In this document: positions 8,541-19,100 of the stretch, piece by piece | How positions within the stretch are numbered: position 1 is the stretch's first letter | Layout: every line of letters starts with the position of its first letter | Assembly: GCA_013306675.1 (NCBI GenBank) | Contig: JABLUY010000142.1 | Coordinates: 34,306-98,305 of the forward strand | Direction of reading: 5' to 3' | Origin: Thraustochytrium sp. TN22 | Lineage: Eukaryota > Sar > Bigyra > Thraustochytrida > Thraustochytriidae | Length of the DNA: 64,000 nucleotides | Translations under genes and position numbers: made by a program | Notes under the pieces: generated by a model | What the model was told of the DNA's origin: nothing | The model's database searches: none | Seen by the model: only the letters and a program-made list of their open reading frames with translations

Positions 8541-10616
8541 TCACTGCATGTCCGGACATAATTCTGAAGGAAGCGTAGGCCCAAATGGGCGATCTGGGCC
8601 GAGTACCTCGAAAACGGCGGCGGCCAAGGTTGCAGCCGTCGGGTCTTGTAAGTACACGATGGGCAAGTCATCCATGCAGAGCTCGCCAATGCGGCGGTAC
8701 ATGCGTGGTGGCTCCGGGCGAACGACGAAAAGGGCCATAGCAGGCAAAGGCTGCAGCTTGGAATCGCTCTGCATGTGCGCCCTAACGACTGCGGCAGACG
8801 CCTCCAAGGCCTCTTCCGAAGTGTCGTCCTCGAGAGGGAGCATCCCGGGTACCGTATGCAATACAATGGAGGTCGCGATTGACACGTTCGGATGTAACGT
8901 GCGCACGAGCTCCTCTTCGAGGCGCCTGAGGGGCCAGATGTCGGCGGTCTGCGCATCGGCAAGGAAGATTGCCTGCAAACCCGAGGGGTAGCCATCCGTG
9001 TTGGGGTAGATCAGGTCGCAGTACTGGTCCCGCAGCGAACCCACGCGCAGGGAGTGCGTGCCAACGCACAGACACATGTTCATGTGATCGCATACGAGCT
9101 GGTCGCCATTGGCAAGGGAAACTGCGGAGAGAATTCCTGAGACACCAAACACAGCAGCCACACCCGAAAATCCGACGACACTCCGAAAGCTCATGCTGTG
9201 CAGCTGGTCACGCACGTCAATCGCTCGGAATACCCTCTCGTAGAGCGTGCAGACGAGGTCCGCGATGAACTCGCCAAATATCATGCCGAGCGAAACGTAA
9301 AAGTGACCTCGGAAGGAGGTCTCGCCACGTAGAAGGCTGCCCTCGTTTGCCTCCATCGGGTAGCGCAGAGTATTGGCCCCGCTGAAGAGTGGGACGAGAA
9401 ACATGGCCGCCAAGATACCCATGTACTCGCCCATCATCTCAGACAGCAGCAACATTGCGCTGGCCTCGGTGCTCGACGCCGGTGGTGGGAAGCTGGGAAT
9501 CATCGCCTTGGCCAGTCGCCCGGCAGCCGCGCCCGGAGACGTCGGCGTGGATGCCTCGGATGCCGCCGAGCTTGCCGCCGAGCTTACCGCCGAGCTTAAC
9601 GCACGCACTTTGTTCGAGCGACCAAAGGAGCGCCTCATGGTAATTCCGTCGGAGAGGTGCAAGCAGCGCATGACGGCCGCATCGCGATGTTCGATACTGA
9701 GGCGCATCAAGATCTCAAAGATCGTCATGGCCACGATGGTGAGTGTGCTCAGCATCACGCCATCGACGCTTGCGGCGATGAGGCGCGACAGTCCAGCCAG
9801 GATCATTTGCACGACGAGAGCTGGAATAAGGGCGTAGGATTGGTAGATGCGGAGCTCCTCATGCAAGAGCCAGTCCGAAGACACGATGATACGGACGAGG
9901 AGCCGAATAGGTAGCGTGGTCAGCTCCCTGCTCACGGGTAAGATCACGATCGAGAGCAGGATGCGATCTCTCTGCGTTGCGCGCGACATACTTGACATCA
10001 CCAATAAGCAAACCTCTGCCAGGGCGAAGCATACCCATAGCAAGAGTGCCAGCACGTGTACCTTGGACCCTTTGGGCAGCGCGACGCGGCACAGCACGAT
10101 CATCGCGACAAAGGACGCCTGCGAGAGCGGCAGCGAGAGAGCCGGGAAATAGTTGGCACCGAGGTAGACGCTGACAATCCAGATGACGATAATTGCAAGC
10201 GAAATGTGCGGGCCGCGCCTTGTTCGCACCGCCAAGAAGACGGCGAGTGGAAGGAGAAGGAGAGAATACCCTGGAATGAAGTCCCTCATGAGGATTTCGT
10301 CCAGCAGCACGTTGCCGTACGGCTCGGGCCGTCGCAGCACCATCGTCATGTGCTTCGACACGTCCAGATCCATTCTGCTGAGCGGCGCGAACCTGACCCA
10401 CACCGCTGCCAGCAGGCCAAAGAACGTGCCGGGCAATGCATAGCAGAAGAGCTGGGCCACGAGCGCGGCGGTTTGCGCCACGCTCGCCAGGCCGCCGGCC
10501 ATCTGGCGGAGCGCGAAAGCGCTTGTGGACGATTTGCCGGCCGGTCCCGGTTCGCCGTGGCGACGGCGCTCCGGAGCGGCTTTTCGAGTCCTCACTTCCG
10601 TTACCAAGGACATCAT
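8541..10616 (-). CDS. Polytopic membrane protein, tandem family copy 2
   Basis: 691 residues from ATG 10616; an internal ATG at 10502 matches the start of copy 1 and would give 653. It keeps all family blocks: RRPEPYGNVLLDEILM, ATQRDRILLSIVILPVSREL, SEMMGEYMGILAA, SLGMIFGEFIADLVCTLYE, and the C-terminal NMCLCVGT...YCDLIYP...GLQAIFLADA. The end, LPSELCPDMQ, keeps the terminal Cys. Its variable loop (~residues 335-375) is Ser/Ala-rich. It is visibly most like copy 3, which suggests the more recent duplication. The extra N-terminal ~38 residues are basic and polar with no signal peptide, so the first hydrophobic segment would act as a signal anchor. Function unknown. Confidence 0.85.
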   Translation of the reverse strand: MMSLVTEVRTRKAAPERRRHGEPGPAGKSSTSAFALRQMAGGLASVAQTAALVAQLFCYALPGTFFGLLAAVWVRFAPLSRMDLDVSKHMTMVLRRPEPYGNVLLDEILMRDFIPGYSLLLLPLAVFLAVRTRRGPHISLAIIVIWIVSVYLGANYFPALSLPLSQASFVAMIVLCRVALPKGSKVHVLALLLWVCFALAEVCLLVMSSMSRATQRDRILLSIVILPVSRELTTLPIRLLVRIIVSSDWLLHEELRIYQSYALIPALVVQMILAGLSRLIAASVDGVMLSTLTIVAMTIFEILMRLSIEHRDAAVMRCLHLSDGITMRRSFGRSNKVRALSSAVSSAASSAASEASTPTSPGAAAGRLAKAMIPSFPPPASSTEASAMLLLSEMMGEYMGILAAMFLVPLFSGANTLRYPMEANEGSLLRGETSFRGHFYVSLGMIFGEFIADLVCTLYERVFRAIDVRDQLHSMSFRSVVGFSGVAAVFGVSGILSAVSLANGDQLVCDHMNMCLCVGTHSLRVGSLRDQYCDLIYPNTDGYPSGLQAIFLADAQTADIWPLRRLEEELVRTLHPNVSIATSIVLHTVPGMLPLEDDTSEEALEASAAVVRAHMQSDSKLQPLPAMALFVVRPEPPRMYRRIGELCMDDLPIVYLQDPTAATLAAAVFEVLGPDRPFGPTLPSELCPDMQ

Positions 10617-11068
10617 GGCGCGGCGTCGACAGCAGTAAGTAAACTTGAGCTAGAAGATGGGGGCGGTGCGGTGCGGTGCGCGCCACCGCGGCACCGCCCG
10701 CACCAGAGTTTTTTGGTAGCAAATTAAAAATAACGCCAGCCTGCACTGCAGCCAGCAGGGGCTTATGCAGCCCGCCCCAGCAGCGGCTCGCGATCGTTAC
10801 CGCCGTCCTGAAGCTCGGAATGGCGGACGGCTTTCCATTCGAAGCAAAAGCGAGACTTGGTCCTTACGAGGCCATGCAGTCGGAGCCGAGCCGCCGGGTG
10901 CGACAGCCGCCGGTCGCACCCGGCGGATTTGACTCGTGCATGGTGGTCGTTCTTCACAGCAGGAAACCAACGTGTAACGACTTTTGCGCGTACCAGGGTA
11001 CCGGTACCAATTTTTTCTTTTTTAGTTCGCACTCACTGTCAGGCCGCCAGTGCATAATAACGGTCTCC
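10617..11068. other. Intergenic spacer between family copies 2 and 3
   Basis: About 450 bp. It includes a palindromic ggtaccggtacc element near 10998 and a short T-rich stretch; no gene is seen. Confidence 0.6.
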
Positions 11069-13039
11069 TCATCGCGCCTCGCCGTACGTCCCGTTCCACT
11101 CTGGGCACAGATCTGAGGGATGGAGAGGCGCCAAGGGGCGGCCTGGACCGAGCAGCTCGGCAGCTGCGGCGGCAAAGGTACTAGCGGCCGGATCTTGCAA
11201 ATAGATGACCGGGAGCTCGCCCGTGCAGAGCTCGCCAAAGCGACGATACATGCGAGGCGGCTCCGGCCGAACGACGAAAATAGCCATGGCAGGAAAGGGC
11301 AAGATCTTGAAGTCGCCCTGCACGCGGGCCCGAACGACCGCGGCGGATGCCTCCAAGTCTTCCTGCCCGGCGTCATTGTCCAGGTGAACTGTGCCTGGTA
11401 CGGTGTGAAGCACGATCGAGGTCGCAATGGAAATGTTCGGATGCTGCGGGCGCACGAGCTCTGCGTCGAGGCGCTTCAGGGGCCAGACATCGGCAGCGTT
11501 CGCATCGGCGAGAAAAATGGCCTGCAAACCTGAGGGGAAGCCATCTGACTCGGGGTAGACCAGGTCACAGTACTGGTTGCGCAGAGACCCCTCGCGCTGG
11601 GAAGGTGTGCCTACGCAGTAACACATGTTCATGTGGCTGCACGCGAGCTGATCACCGTTGGCGAGCGCGACCGAATTAAGGATTCCCGAGACGCCCCAAG
11701 CCGCGGCCACGCTAGTAAATATGAGCATTGTGCCGATGCTCATGCCTCGCAGCTGGCCGCGCACATCAATACCGCGCACCACCGTCTCGTAGAGCGTGCA
11801 GACGAGGTCCGCGATGAACTCGCCAAAGATCATCCCGAGCGACATGTAGACGTGCCCGAAAAGTCCGGTCTCGCCGCGCAGGAGGCTCCCCTCGTTTGAT
11901 TCCATCGGGTAGCGCAGGGTGTTGGGCCCACGAAAGAGTGGGACGAGAACCAGGGCGGCCAGGATGCCCATGTACTCGCCCATCATCTCGGACAGCAGTA
12001 GCATTGCACTGGCCTCGGAGCTCGAGGCGGGAGAATTGAAGCTGGGAAGTACCACCTTGGCCAGACGCTCGGCAGCCGAGGCTGGGGAAGTTGGCAGTGA
12101 TCCATCGGGCTTCTCATCCGCGGACGCCTCCGAGCTCCCTGCATGCACCTTTTTTGTTGCGTATTTACCCCGCACGGAGATCATGTCGGAGAGCCGCAGG
12201 CACCGCATGAGTGCCGCATCGCGATGCTCGACGCTCAGGCGCATCACGATCTCAAAAAGCGTCATGGAGAGGATGGTGAGCGTGCTGAGCAGCGCACCCG
12301 CGAGACTTGCAGCAATCAGGCGAGACATCCCAGCCATGCACATCTGCACAACGAGAGCCGGAACGAGCGCGTAGGTGTGATAGATGCGCAACTTCTTGTG
12401 CATCAGCCATTGTGAGGAGAGCATGATGCGCACGAGCAGCCGGATGGGAATTGTAATGACCTCCTTACTCACGGGCAAGATCACGACCGAGAGCAGGATG
12501 CGATCTCGCTGCGTTGCGCGCGACATGGCCGACATGAGCAGAAAGCAACCCATGGCCAGCGCGAAGCAGGTCCAGACCAGAAAGGCAACGACGTGAACCT
12601 TAGAACCCTTGGGCAGCGCGACGCGGCAGAGCACGATCGTCGCGATGAAAGGCACTTGCATGAGGATCAACGTGAGCTCGGGGAGGTAGTTCGTGCCCAC
12701 TTCGCTGCTGATCAACCAGATCACGATGATTGCCAGCGCTATTTGAGGCCCGCGTCGTGAACGCACTGCAAGGAGAACGCCGAGCGGTATGAGCGCCAGA
12801 GACTTCGACGGAATGAGCTCTCCGAGGAGGATATCGTCCAACAGCGCGTTCCCGTACGGCTCTGGCGGTCGCAACACGACCGTCATATGCCTCGCTACGT
12901 CCACATCTAGGTTTGTCAGAGGGGCGAACCTCGTCCACGCCGCAGCCAGCATGCCAATCAGCGTGCCGGGCACCGCATAGCAGAATAGCTTGAAGACGAG
13001 CGCGGCGGTTTGCGCCACGTCCTCCACGCCGCCTCTCAT
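11069..13039 (-). CDS. Polytopic membrane protein, tandem family copy 3
   Basis: 656 residues. The frame is open back to 13219, but that codon is TTG; the ATG at 13039 (protein start MRGGVEDVAQTAALV) aligns with the starts of copies 1 and 2, so I chose it. Family blocks are intact: RPPEPYGNALLDDILL, ATQRDRILLSVVILPVSKE, SEMMGEYMGILAALVL, SLGMIFGEFIADLVCTLYE, and C-terminal NMCYCVGT...YCDLVYP...GLQAIFLADA. The final blocks are HPSDLCPEW plus a short extension. The variable loop (~300-340) carries Ser, Lys and Pro. Function unknown; membrane topology as for the neighbours. Confidence 0.85.
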   Translation of the reverse strand: MRGGVEDVAQTAALVFKLFCYAVPGTLIGMLAAAWTRFAPLTNLDVDVARHMTVVLRPPEPYGNALLDDILLGELIPSKSLALIPLGVLLAVRSRRGPQIALAIIVIWLISSEVGTNYLPELTLILMQVPFIATIVLCRVALPKGSKVHVVAFLVWTCFALAMGCFLLMSAMSRATQRDRILLSVVILPVSKEVITIPIRLLVRIMLSSQWLMHKKLRIYHTYALVPALVVQMCMAGMSRLIAASLAGALLSTLTILSMTLFEIVMRLSVEHRDAALMRCLRLSDMISVRGKYATKKVHAGSSEASADEKPDGSLPTSPASAAERLAKVVLPSFNSPASSSEASAMLLLSEMMGEYMGILAALVLVPLFRGPNTLRYPMESNEGSLLRGETGLFGHVYMSLGMIFGEFIADLVCTLYETVVRGIDVRGQLRGMSIGTMLIFTSVAAAWGVSGILNSVALANGDQLACSHMNMCYCVGTPSQREGSLRNQYCDLVYPESDGFPSGLQAIFLADANAADVWPLKRLDAELVRPQHPNISIATSIVLHTVPGTVHLDNDAGQEDLEASAAVVRARVQGDFKILPFPAMAIFVVRPEPPRMYRRFGELCTGELPVIYLQDPAASTFAAAAAELLGPGRPLAPLHPSDLCPEWNGTYGEAR

Positions 13040-13494
13040 CTGGCGATCGGCCCAGCTGGTTTGCTTGCGGCTGCGCGGGTGCCCAGCTTGCTTTCTGGCC
13101 AAAGCCGTTGCAAGAGGCGGGGCGCCCTGCTCGGGCCTGCTGCATGCACTGCCTGAGGAGGTGCCATTCGTTAATGGCGATGCACTGCTGCGGGGGCGCC
13201 GCCGCTTCGGACCGGGCAATCTGCCCTGTTACTTGCTGCTACTTGAGGACTCCGGCTCCTTGAGCGACACCGCAAAAGGAGCAGAGAATGAACTGCCTTC
13301 GCCAGAAAGCACACGGTCTCACTGTCTCTCACAGTCAGACGAACCAGCCACTCGAAGCTTGCTCTGCATTCTCGTCGACGGCTCGGCGGGTGAAACCGTT
13401 ACAGAAATGGAACTTTTGTTTTACGAGGCTCCGAGTCAGGCAGGCTGCGGTTGCTCCGAGCCTCCGACTCCAGGCCTGGCTAGCTGAGGTAGGC

Positions 13495-15477
13495 TCATGG
13501 TCGCTGCTGGCACACTGCCTCCGGGAGGATGGGACCCGAACCATAGCCAGCCAGGACTTGCTGCGTCGCAGCCGAAAAGGTCTCGCTGGTCGGGTTCTGG
13601 AGATACAATACGGGCATGCGGTCATCCTCGTCCGAGCAAACTTCACCGTCCGCGTTCCGGACGATCGATGGCAAGGTGTCATCGACCTGCCCGAGGACGA
13701 AAATAGCCATGGCTCCTGGAAAGCGCTTGAAGGTAGTGTCTGTAAGCACGGCCTCTCGAATTAGAGCGCTCGAGCTCGTCCAGTTGCCGTCTCGGGCACT
13801 TGGCACCGAGGCCCAGGTGATTAGTGTTGCAAGGGACACGTTCGGGTGAAGAGGAGCGATGAGGTCCGATGTGATCCCGTTTGCCGTCCAGCCTCGAAAC
13901 GGCCTGGCTTCCTGGAGGACGACGACTTGCAGGCCGGATGGCAGGCCGTTGGTGCTGGGATACAACATCTCGCAGTGTGTCTCGCGGAGTGATCCCGGGC
14001 GAATCGATGATGTGCCCATGCAGTAGCATAGGTTCATGCCAGTGCAGCCCACCAGGGTGCCATTGGCGAAATTCGTGCCCAAGATGATGCCGCTCACGCC
14101 AATAATGGAGGCCGTTGCAACGTAAACGACCACCGTGCGCTTCTTTTGCCAGCGCCAGAACCGCTCGACTGGCATGCCACGCACAAAGGTCTCGTACAGG
14201 GTGCATAAGAAGTCGGTGAGGAGCTCGCCAGCGAACATGCCCAGACTCACGCATACATGGCGAACCCAATCGAAAGAGGCTGCGCTAGTGTGCATGTCAA
14301 AAGCCGCGAAGGGAAAGCTCAGGGACATTGGCTGGAAGATAATCACCAGCATTGTGGCTGCCAGGATGCCCATGAGCTCGCCGAGCATTTCCGCCACGAG
14401 TAGCATTGTGCTCGCCTCGTCGGCGGTACGCAGCCGGTCCTGGTGCGCCTTGCGCCCAGACCCGAGCGAAAAGCTCCAGTTTGCCGGGAGAACCTGAGAG
14501 GAGCGCACGAGCGTGTGCATCTCCTTAAAGCACGGCAAAATTGCGCTGCCGACTCGCAAGAGCATGTCATCTCGCCAGTCTATGCTCAGCCGCACGCTGA
14601 TCTCCACAAACATCATCCCAATGATGGAGATCACGTTGAGGCGCCAGTCATCAATGCCCACGGCCAGGAGCCGGGCAATACCTGACATAATCATGAGCGT
14701 GAGGAGGGGGAACACCATCGCGTAGGAGGCGCGCACTGCAACGCACGAGTGCTCGAGCCAGTTTGAAGCCACCAACGAGCGTACCAGCATGCGCATGGGC
14801 AGGTTCGCCACTTCCCTGCCGAGGGGTAGCACAAGTACTGAAATGAGCATACGCTCACCCGCCGTATCACTCGGCAGTTTGGCGCAGATCAATACAGTGC
14901 CCAGCGCGGCCGTGAAGAATACCCAAATGAGCAGGGCCACGACCCACACCTTGCAGTCGCTCGGTAAAAATACACGCAGACACACCACCGCGAGGATGAA
15001 AGGACCCTGGGAGAACACGAGCTTGAATTGCGGGAGCACCTCGAGTGCGAGGTAGACGCACAAAACTCCGCTCACGAAGACGAGGGCCATTGTGGGTAAA
15101 TATACCGAGCGTGGCAATTTCACCACCATGAAAAGGTACGCAGGGCACATGATGATGGCATTCAATGGCAACATATCTGAGAGCAGGAAGCGGTCCATGA
15201 CGGCATTTCCGAATGGCTCTGGCCGCCGCAAAATGAGTGCGTCCAACAGACCCTGATTCGCTTCTCGTCGGAGCGGCGCAAACCGCACCCAGAGCGCAAT
15301 AAGAAGGCCGAAACATCCTGCCAGCGAGAAAGCGTACACCCCGAGCACGACCCTCAGCGATGACACCACTGCCGCGCGCGTCGGCAGCGCGAGCTGCATG
15401 ATCGCCGCCGGTGAGCTCAAAGTGGCTCTGCTGCCTGGTGACGCATAGGCTGGCTTTTTTTTGCTCACACCTTGCAT
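13495..15477 (-). CDS. Polytopic membrane protein, tandem family copy 4 (most divergent)
   Basis: 660 residues from ATG 15477. It is the outermost and most divergent member of the array. Conserved blocks survive in altered form: RRPEPFGNAVMDRFLL, an AGERMLISVLVLPLGREVANLPMRMLVRS-like helix, STMLLVAEMLGELMGILAA, SLGMFAGELLTDFLCTLYE and GVSGIILG. The soluble tail has MNLCYCMGT, ETHCEMLYP and GLQVVVLQEA, and ends LPEAVCQQRP. The C-terminal domain carries an extra acidic stretch (VCSDEDDRM). The retained Cys positions and the terminal Cys argue for a structural disulfide domain shared by all four proteins. It is divergent from the EF-hand gene to its right. Confidence 0.85.
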   Translation of the reverse strand: MQGVSKKKPAYASPGSRATLSSPAAIMQLALPTRAAVVSSLRVVLGVYAFSLAGCFGLLIALWVRFAPLRREANQGLLDALILRRPEPFGNAVMDRFLLSDMLPLNAIIMCPAYLFMVVKLPRSVYLPTMALVFVSGVLCVYLALEVLPQFKLVFSQGPFILAVVCLRVFLPSDCKVWVVALLIWVFFTAALGTVLICAKLPSDTAGERMLISVLVLPLGREVANLPMRMLVRSLVASNWLEHSCVAVRASYAMVFPLLTLMIMSGIARLLAVGIDDWRLNVISIIGMMFVEISVRLSIDWRDDMLLRVGSAILPCFKEMHTLVRSSQVLPANWSFSLGSGRKAHQDRLRTADEASTMLLVAEMLGELMGILAATMLVIIFQPMSLSFPFAAFDMHTSAASFDWVRHVCVSLGMFAGELLTDFLCTLYETFVRGMPVERFWRWQKKRTVVVYVATASIIGVSGIILGTNFANGTLVGCTGMNLCYCMGTSSIRPGSLRETHCEMLYPSTNGLPSGLQVVVLQEARPFRGWTANGITSDLIAPLHPNVSLATLITWASVPSARDGNWTSSSALIREAVLTDTTFKRFPGAMAIFVLGQVDDTLPSIVRNADGEVCSDEDDRMPVLYLQNPTSETFSAATQQVLAGYGSGPILPEAVCQQRP

Positions 15478-16179
15478 GCAGTGGCTGCCTGGCTGCGGCA
15501 GTCTCTATTCCGTTGCATCCGAGGTGCCCGCCCGGCCAATAGACAAATCTGCGCCCAGCTCGCACACCCAGCGCGCAGTCAAGTGAGCCTGCGGCACCAC
15601 AACACAACGACTCGGAACGATGGTCAGCCTGGCCTTCTTGCTATGCGAGGCCACTCCGACTGGCTGGTGCGGCCACTGGCCGTCGGCATGTCAAGTCGAG
15701 CTTTCTACCACGACGTAGCTGTGTGTAATGATGAGCGTCATGATATGTGGTCGCACTGCACGCACACCGACCCGCGGGGCACTGTGACCGTGAGGGCGAC
15801 CGTGCACTGTAGTGCAATGATGGTGAAACGGCGGTCACGGAGGCACCCACCGTGACGGCCACCAAAACGCCGCGCCCGAGAACGGGAACGCGAACCTTTG
15901 CGCGCACCCTCGGCTCGCGAGGCCCTCGCGCGTGCACTCGAGCACTCGAAAGCCGCGGGAGCCAAGGCGTGGGGCACGACACCACCAAGGCTGCGACAGG
16001 CTGAGGCCGCGGCAGGGCCTTGCGGGGCTGTGCCGGCGGCGAGCGGGCCGCGCGGCGGCGTGGCCGTCTTCTTGCACTCGCGCGCGGCAGTAACGCGACA
16101 GCCTCCTTACCAGCCAGCAAGAACGAGGGGCGTCACAAGCAGGTAGCAAAGCAGCTGGAGCAGCAGCAGCAAAAGCAGC
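15478..16179. other. Divergent intergenic region
   Basis: 700 bp shared between membrane family copy 4 (minus) and the EF-hand repeat protein (plus). Only compositional open frames are present. A cagcagcagc tract directly precedes the plus-strand ATG. Confidence 0.6.
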
Positions 16180-19100
16180 ATGTCTGGCTCGCCACATCGG
16201 CCATCGCTGGCGCTCCAGCACCTGGAACACCAGCTGGTTGCCGGCACGGACAGCGCTGGGGAGGCCGAGGCGAGGCGCATCGAGGCGCTCCTGGTGCCAT
16301 GCCGCGAGGCCCGCGCAGACGTGGCTGCCGCGCTTCCTGTGCGCAGCTGGGAACGGCCAGGGGCCATCGTGCCGCTTGTGCGAAAGACAGATGAAATGAC
16401 GTGCATGCGCGCCCCAATCGAGCCTCTCTCGCCCAAGACGGACAGCGCGCTTGCACTCATCAAGCCTCTGCGGGAGACCAAAGATGTGGCGAAGCAGTCG
16501 TGGCCGGAGCGCTGGTACCCGAAGCGTACTGCAGCCAAGGACGTGCTGCAGGAGGCCCGCAAGGTGGCGCGGCGTCGCGAATTTGCCAGGGACGAGTATG
16601 ATGTGTGGCAGAAACAGAAGGCAAGGGAGGCGAGGCGCAGTCGCAAGGAGACCGACGACTTCCTTCACGACAAACTCGGTCAGACGCAACATCGGAAGCT
16701 CGTCAGCGCGGCTCGATTCGAGGAGTGGGCTGCGCGCAAGGAGCTGCGCGAGGTCCGCGATGCCGGTCCGTCGGCAGAGCATCTGCGTCGAAAGCGCGAG
16801 GTGCGCTGGCTGAAGGCCCGGCACCGGCTTGCCGTTGCGCTCCGCGCGAAAGATGAAAGCCTCGTGCCTCCGACCACGGATGCATCGTCGCAGGGCGCAG
16901 CGCATGGACGCGCGAAGTCGTGCAAGCGGTCTGAAGGGAAGCTCAATGGCGAGCTCGCGGCGCTTGACCTGTCGACCGTGGAGCGCGTGCTCGGGCTGGT
17001 TCGCATTACGTTGGCGCAGGACAAGTCGACGCTCAAGGTCGCCTTCGACGCGCACGAAGGCTCCCTCACGGTTGATGGTGGCATTAGCAGCACCGAGCTG
17101 TGCGCCTTTCTGGGGCGCCTGGTTCCGGACCTGAGTCTGACTGATGTGCGCGAGGCCTTTGCAGCGCTCGATCTAAGTGGCTCAGGGTCCGTGCCCTACT
17201 CCGAGCTCGAGCGCGCGGTGCGCGAGGTGCCCCAAAAGGTTTGCGAGCACATTCGCGCAAGCCGTGCGGCCGAAGACCAGAGACGCCGCCAGGAGCGACG
17301 CGCATATTACCAACGTTTTGCGGCGCAGCTGCCGCGGCGCGTGCAGGCGCGTCTGAGGGAGCCCGACCTCTTCCGTGCCTTTACCACTTGGAAGACGGCC
17401 AGCCGGACGGGCGTCCTGCGCCCAGCGAGCGTCGAAGCCATGGTTTGCCGCACACTCGCCGTCCAACGGGCCATGCGAGCTCTCGTGGATGCCATGGAGG
17501 CCGGCAAGAAGCGCTTCTTGCACATCTTCACAGAGGTTGACACTTCGGGCGACGGCAAGGTCAGCGCTGCCGAGCTGCAGGGCATCCTGGCCTCCCTTGG
17601 TGTTGAGGGGCTCACTCTGCAAGACGTGGATGCCGTCATTGCGCACGTTGACAAGAATGCAAATGGCCATCTCGAGTACCCCGAGCTGACCCGCGCTCTT
17701 AAAACGTATGCCCGTAGAGCGGGCTTGCGCGCCAAAGCGCTGCGTCCCGCATCCAAGTTGCAGAATGATTCAGATGCTGCGCCGAGGAGGCCAGCAGACG
17801 CCACTGTCCACAAGGCGCCATTGGACGCGACGGCACTTGACCCCAGCATGCGTCGGCCGTCCACGCGTGAATTGGAGGCTATCGACAACAAGCTGCGCAT
17901 CGCCATGGACTGCGCGGCGGAGTCGCGACCGCGCCGGACTGCGGCCGCCAAACGGCTGTCACCCTGCGAGCGCAAGCTCCAGGCCTCGCCCCTTGGCCAG
18001 CCCCTTTTTCTTCGCGCGCCCAAGCCGGAATCTGGCGGCCCGCCCAAGGCTGCTTCTCGTGCAGCATCTGCGAGATTCGACCCTTCCTTCGGCTTGGTGG
18101 GGACGCAGCAGAAGACCGTCGCCGTGGTGGAGCTCGAGTTCGGCGGCGAGACCGTCATTTTCGAGCACATGAAACCGCCGAGCATTTCCCACGCTCGTCT
18201 GGTCCCACAAGCCAGCATCATCAACCTGAAGTGGCCAGAGGATGAGTCTGAGGTGGTTCGAGAGGGCCATGAGCAGGATGACAAGAATGACGTGACGGCA
18301 AGCGAGGAGATGGGGAACAAGATTTTCGAGGCGACAATCTGTACTGCGCGAGACGAAGGACACGAGCGGATTGTGGCGGAAGCCGCACTGGCCGAAATCG
18401 AGGCTGACGGGCGTCTTTCCGAGATCAAGATGGAGCATCCCGACACTGGCCCAATTGACCTTTGCGCTCCTGGTTCCGAGCAAGAGAGCAAGTGGGCTGC
18501 TGGCGGCACTGACTGTGCTCCGGTGGACGCGAAGGAGCCGAAACGACACGAGCACGAGCCTGAGGACCAATGCATGACCCAAAACAAGGAATCAGTCAAG
18601 GCCAAGCAGAACGCAAGGGCCGAGGACGAGCACAAGGGCCACAACAAACACATAGTCAGGGACAAGAAGGTCAAGAATGAGGCCAAGGGCGAGGCCGAGC
18701 ACGAGCACGAGGCCAAGAAGGAGCACAAGAACAAGAATGTGAATAAGGCCGAGAACCGACACAAGGCCGAGGACAAGCTCACGGCCGATGAGGACACGCC
18801 CAAGGCCGAGGATAAGCTCAAGCACAGGGTCAAGCATGAGCACGAGGCTAAGGCCAAGCACATGGCCGAGGACGTGCATGAGGCAAAGGATGAGCACAAG
18901 GCAGGGCACGAAGTCATGGACAAGCAGAGTGTCAAGAAGGAGCAAAAGGTCAAGGACGATGACAGGTGCAAGGCCGAAGACGACCGCCAGGCCACGGACA
19001 AAAAACACAAGGCCAAGGACAAGCTCAGGCACAAGGCCAAGGATAACCCCAAGGCCAAGGACGATGCCGAGCACAAGACCGAAGACAAGCACAAGGCCAG

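Noticed and set aside
10676-11116. 146-codon plus-strand frame between family copies 2 and 3
   Set aside because: It overlaps the 3' end of copy 3 on the other strand, and its sequence shows no family features.
13500-13560. tRNA T-loop-like sequence on the minus strand (ggttcgggtcc)
   Set aside because: It lies inside the coding end of membrane family copy 4, and I could not find acceptor, D or anticodon arms around it.
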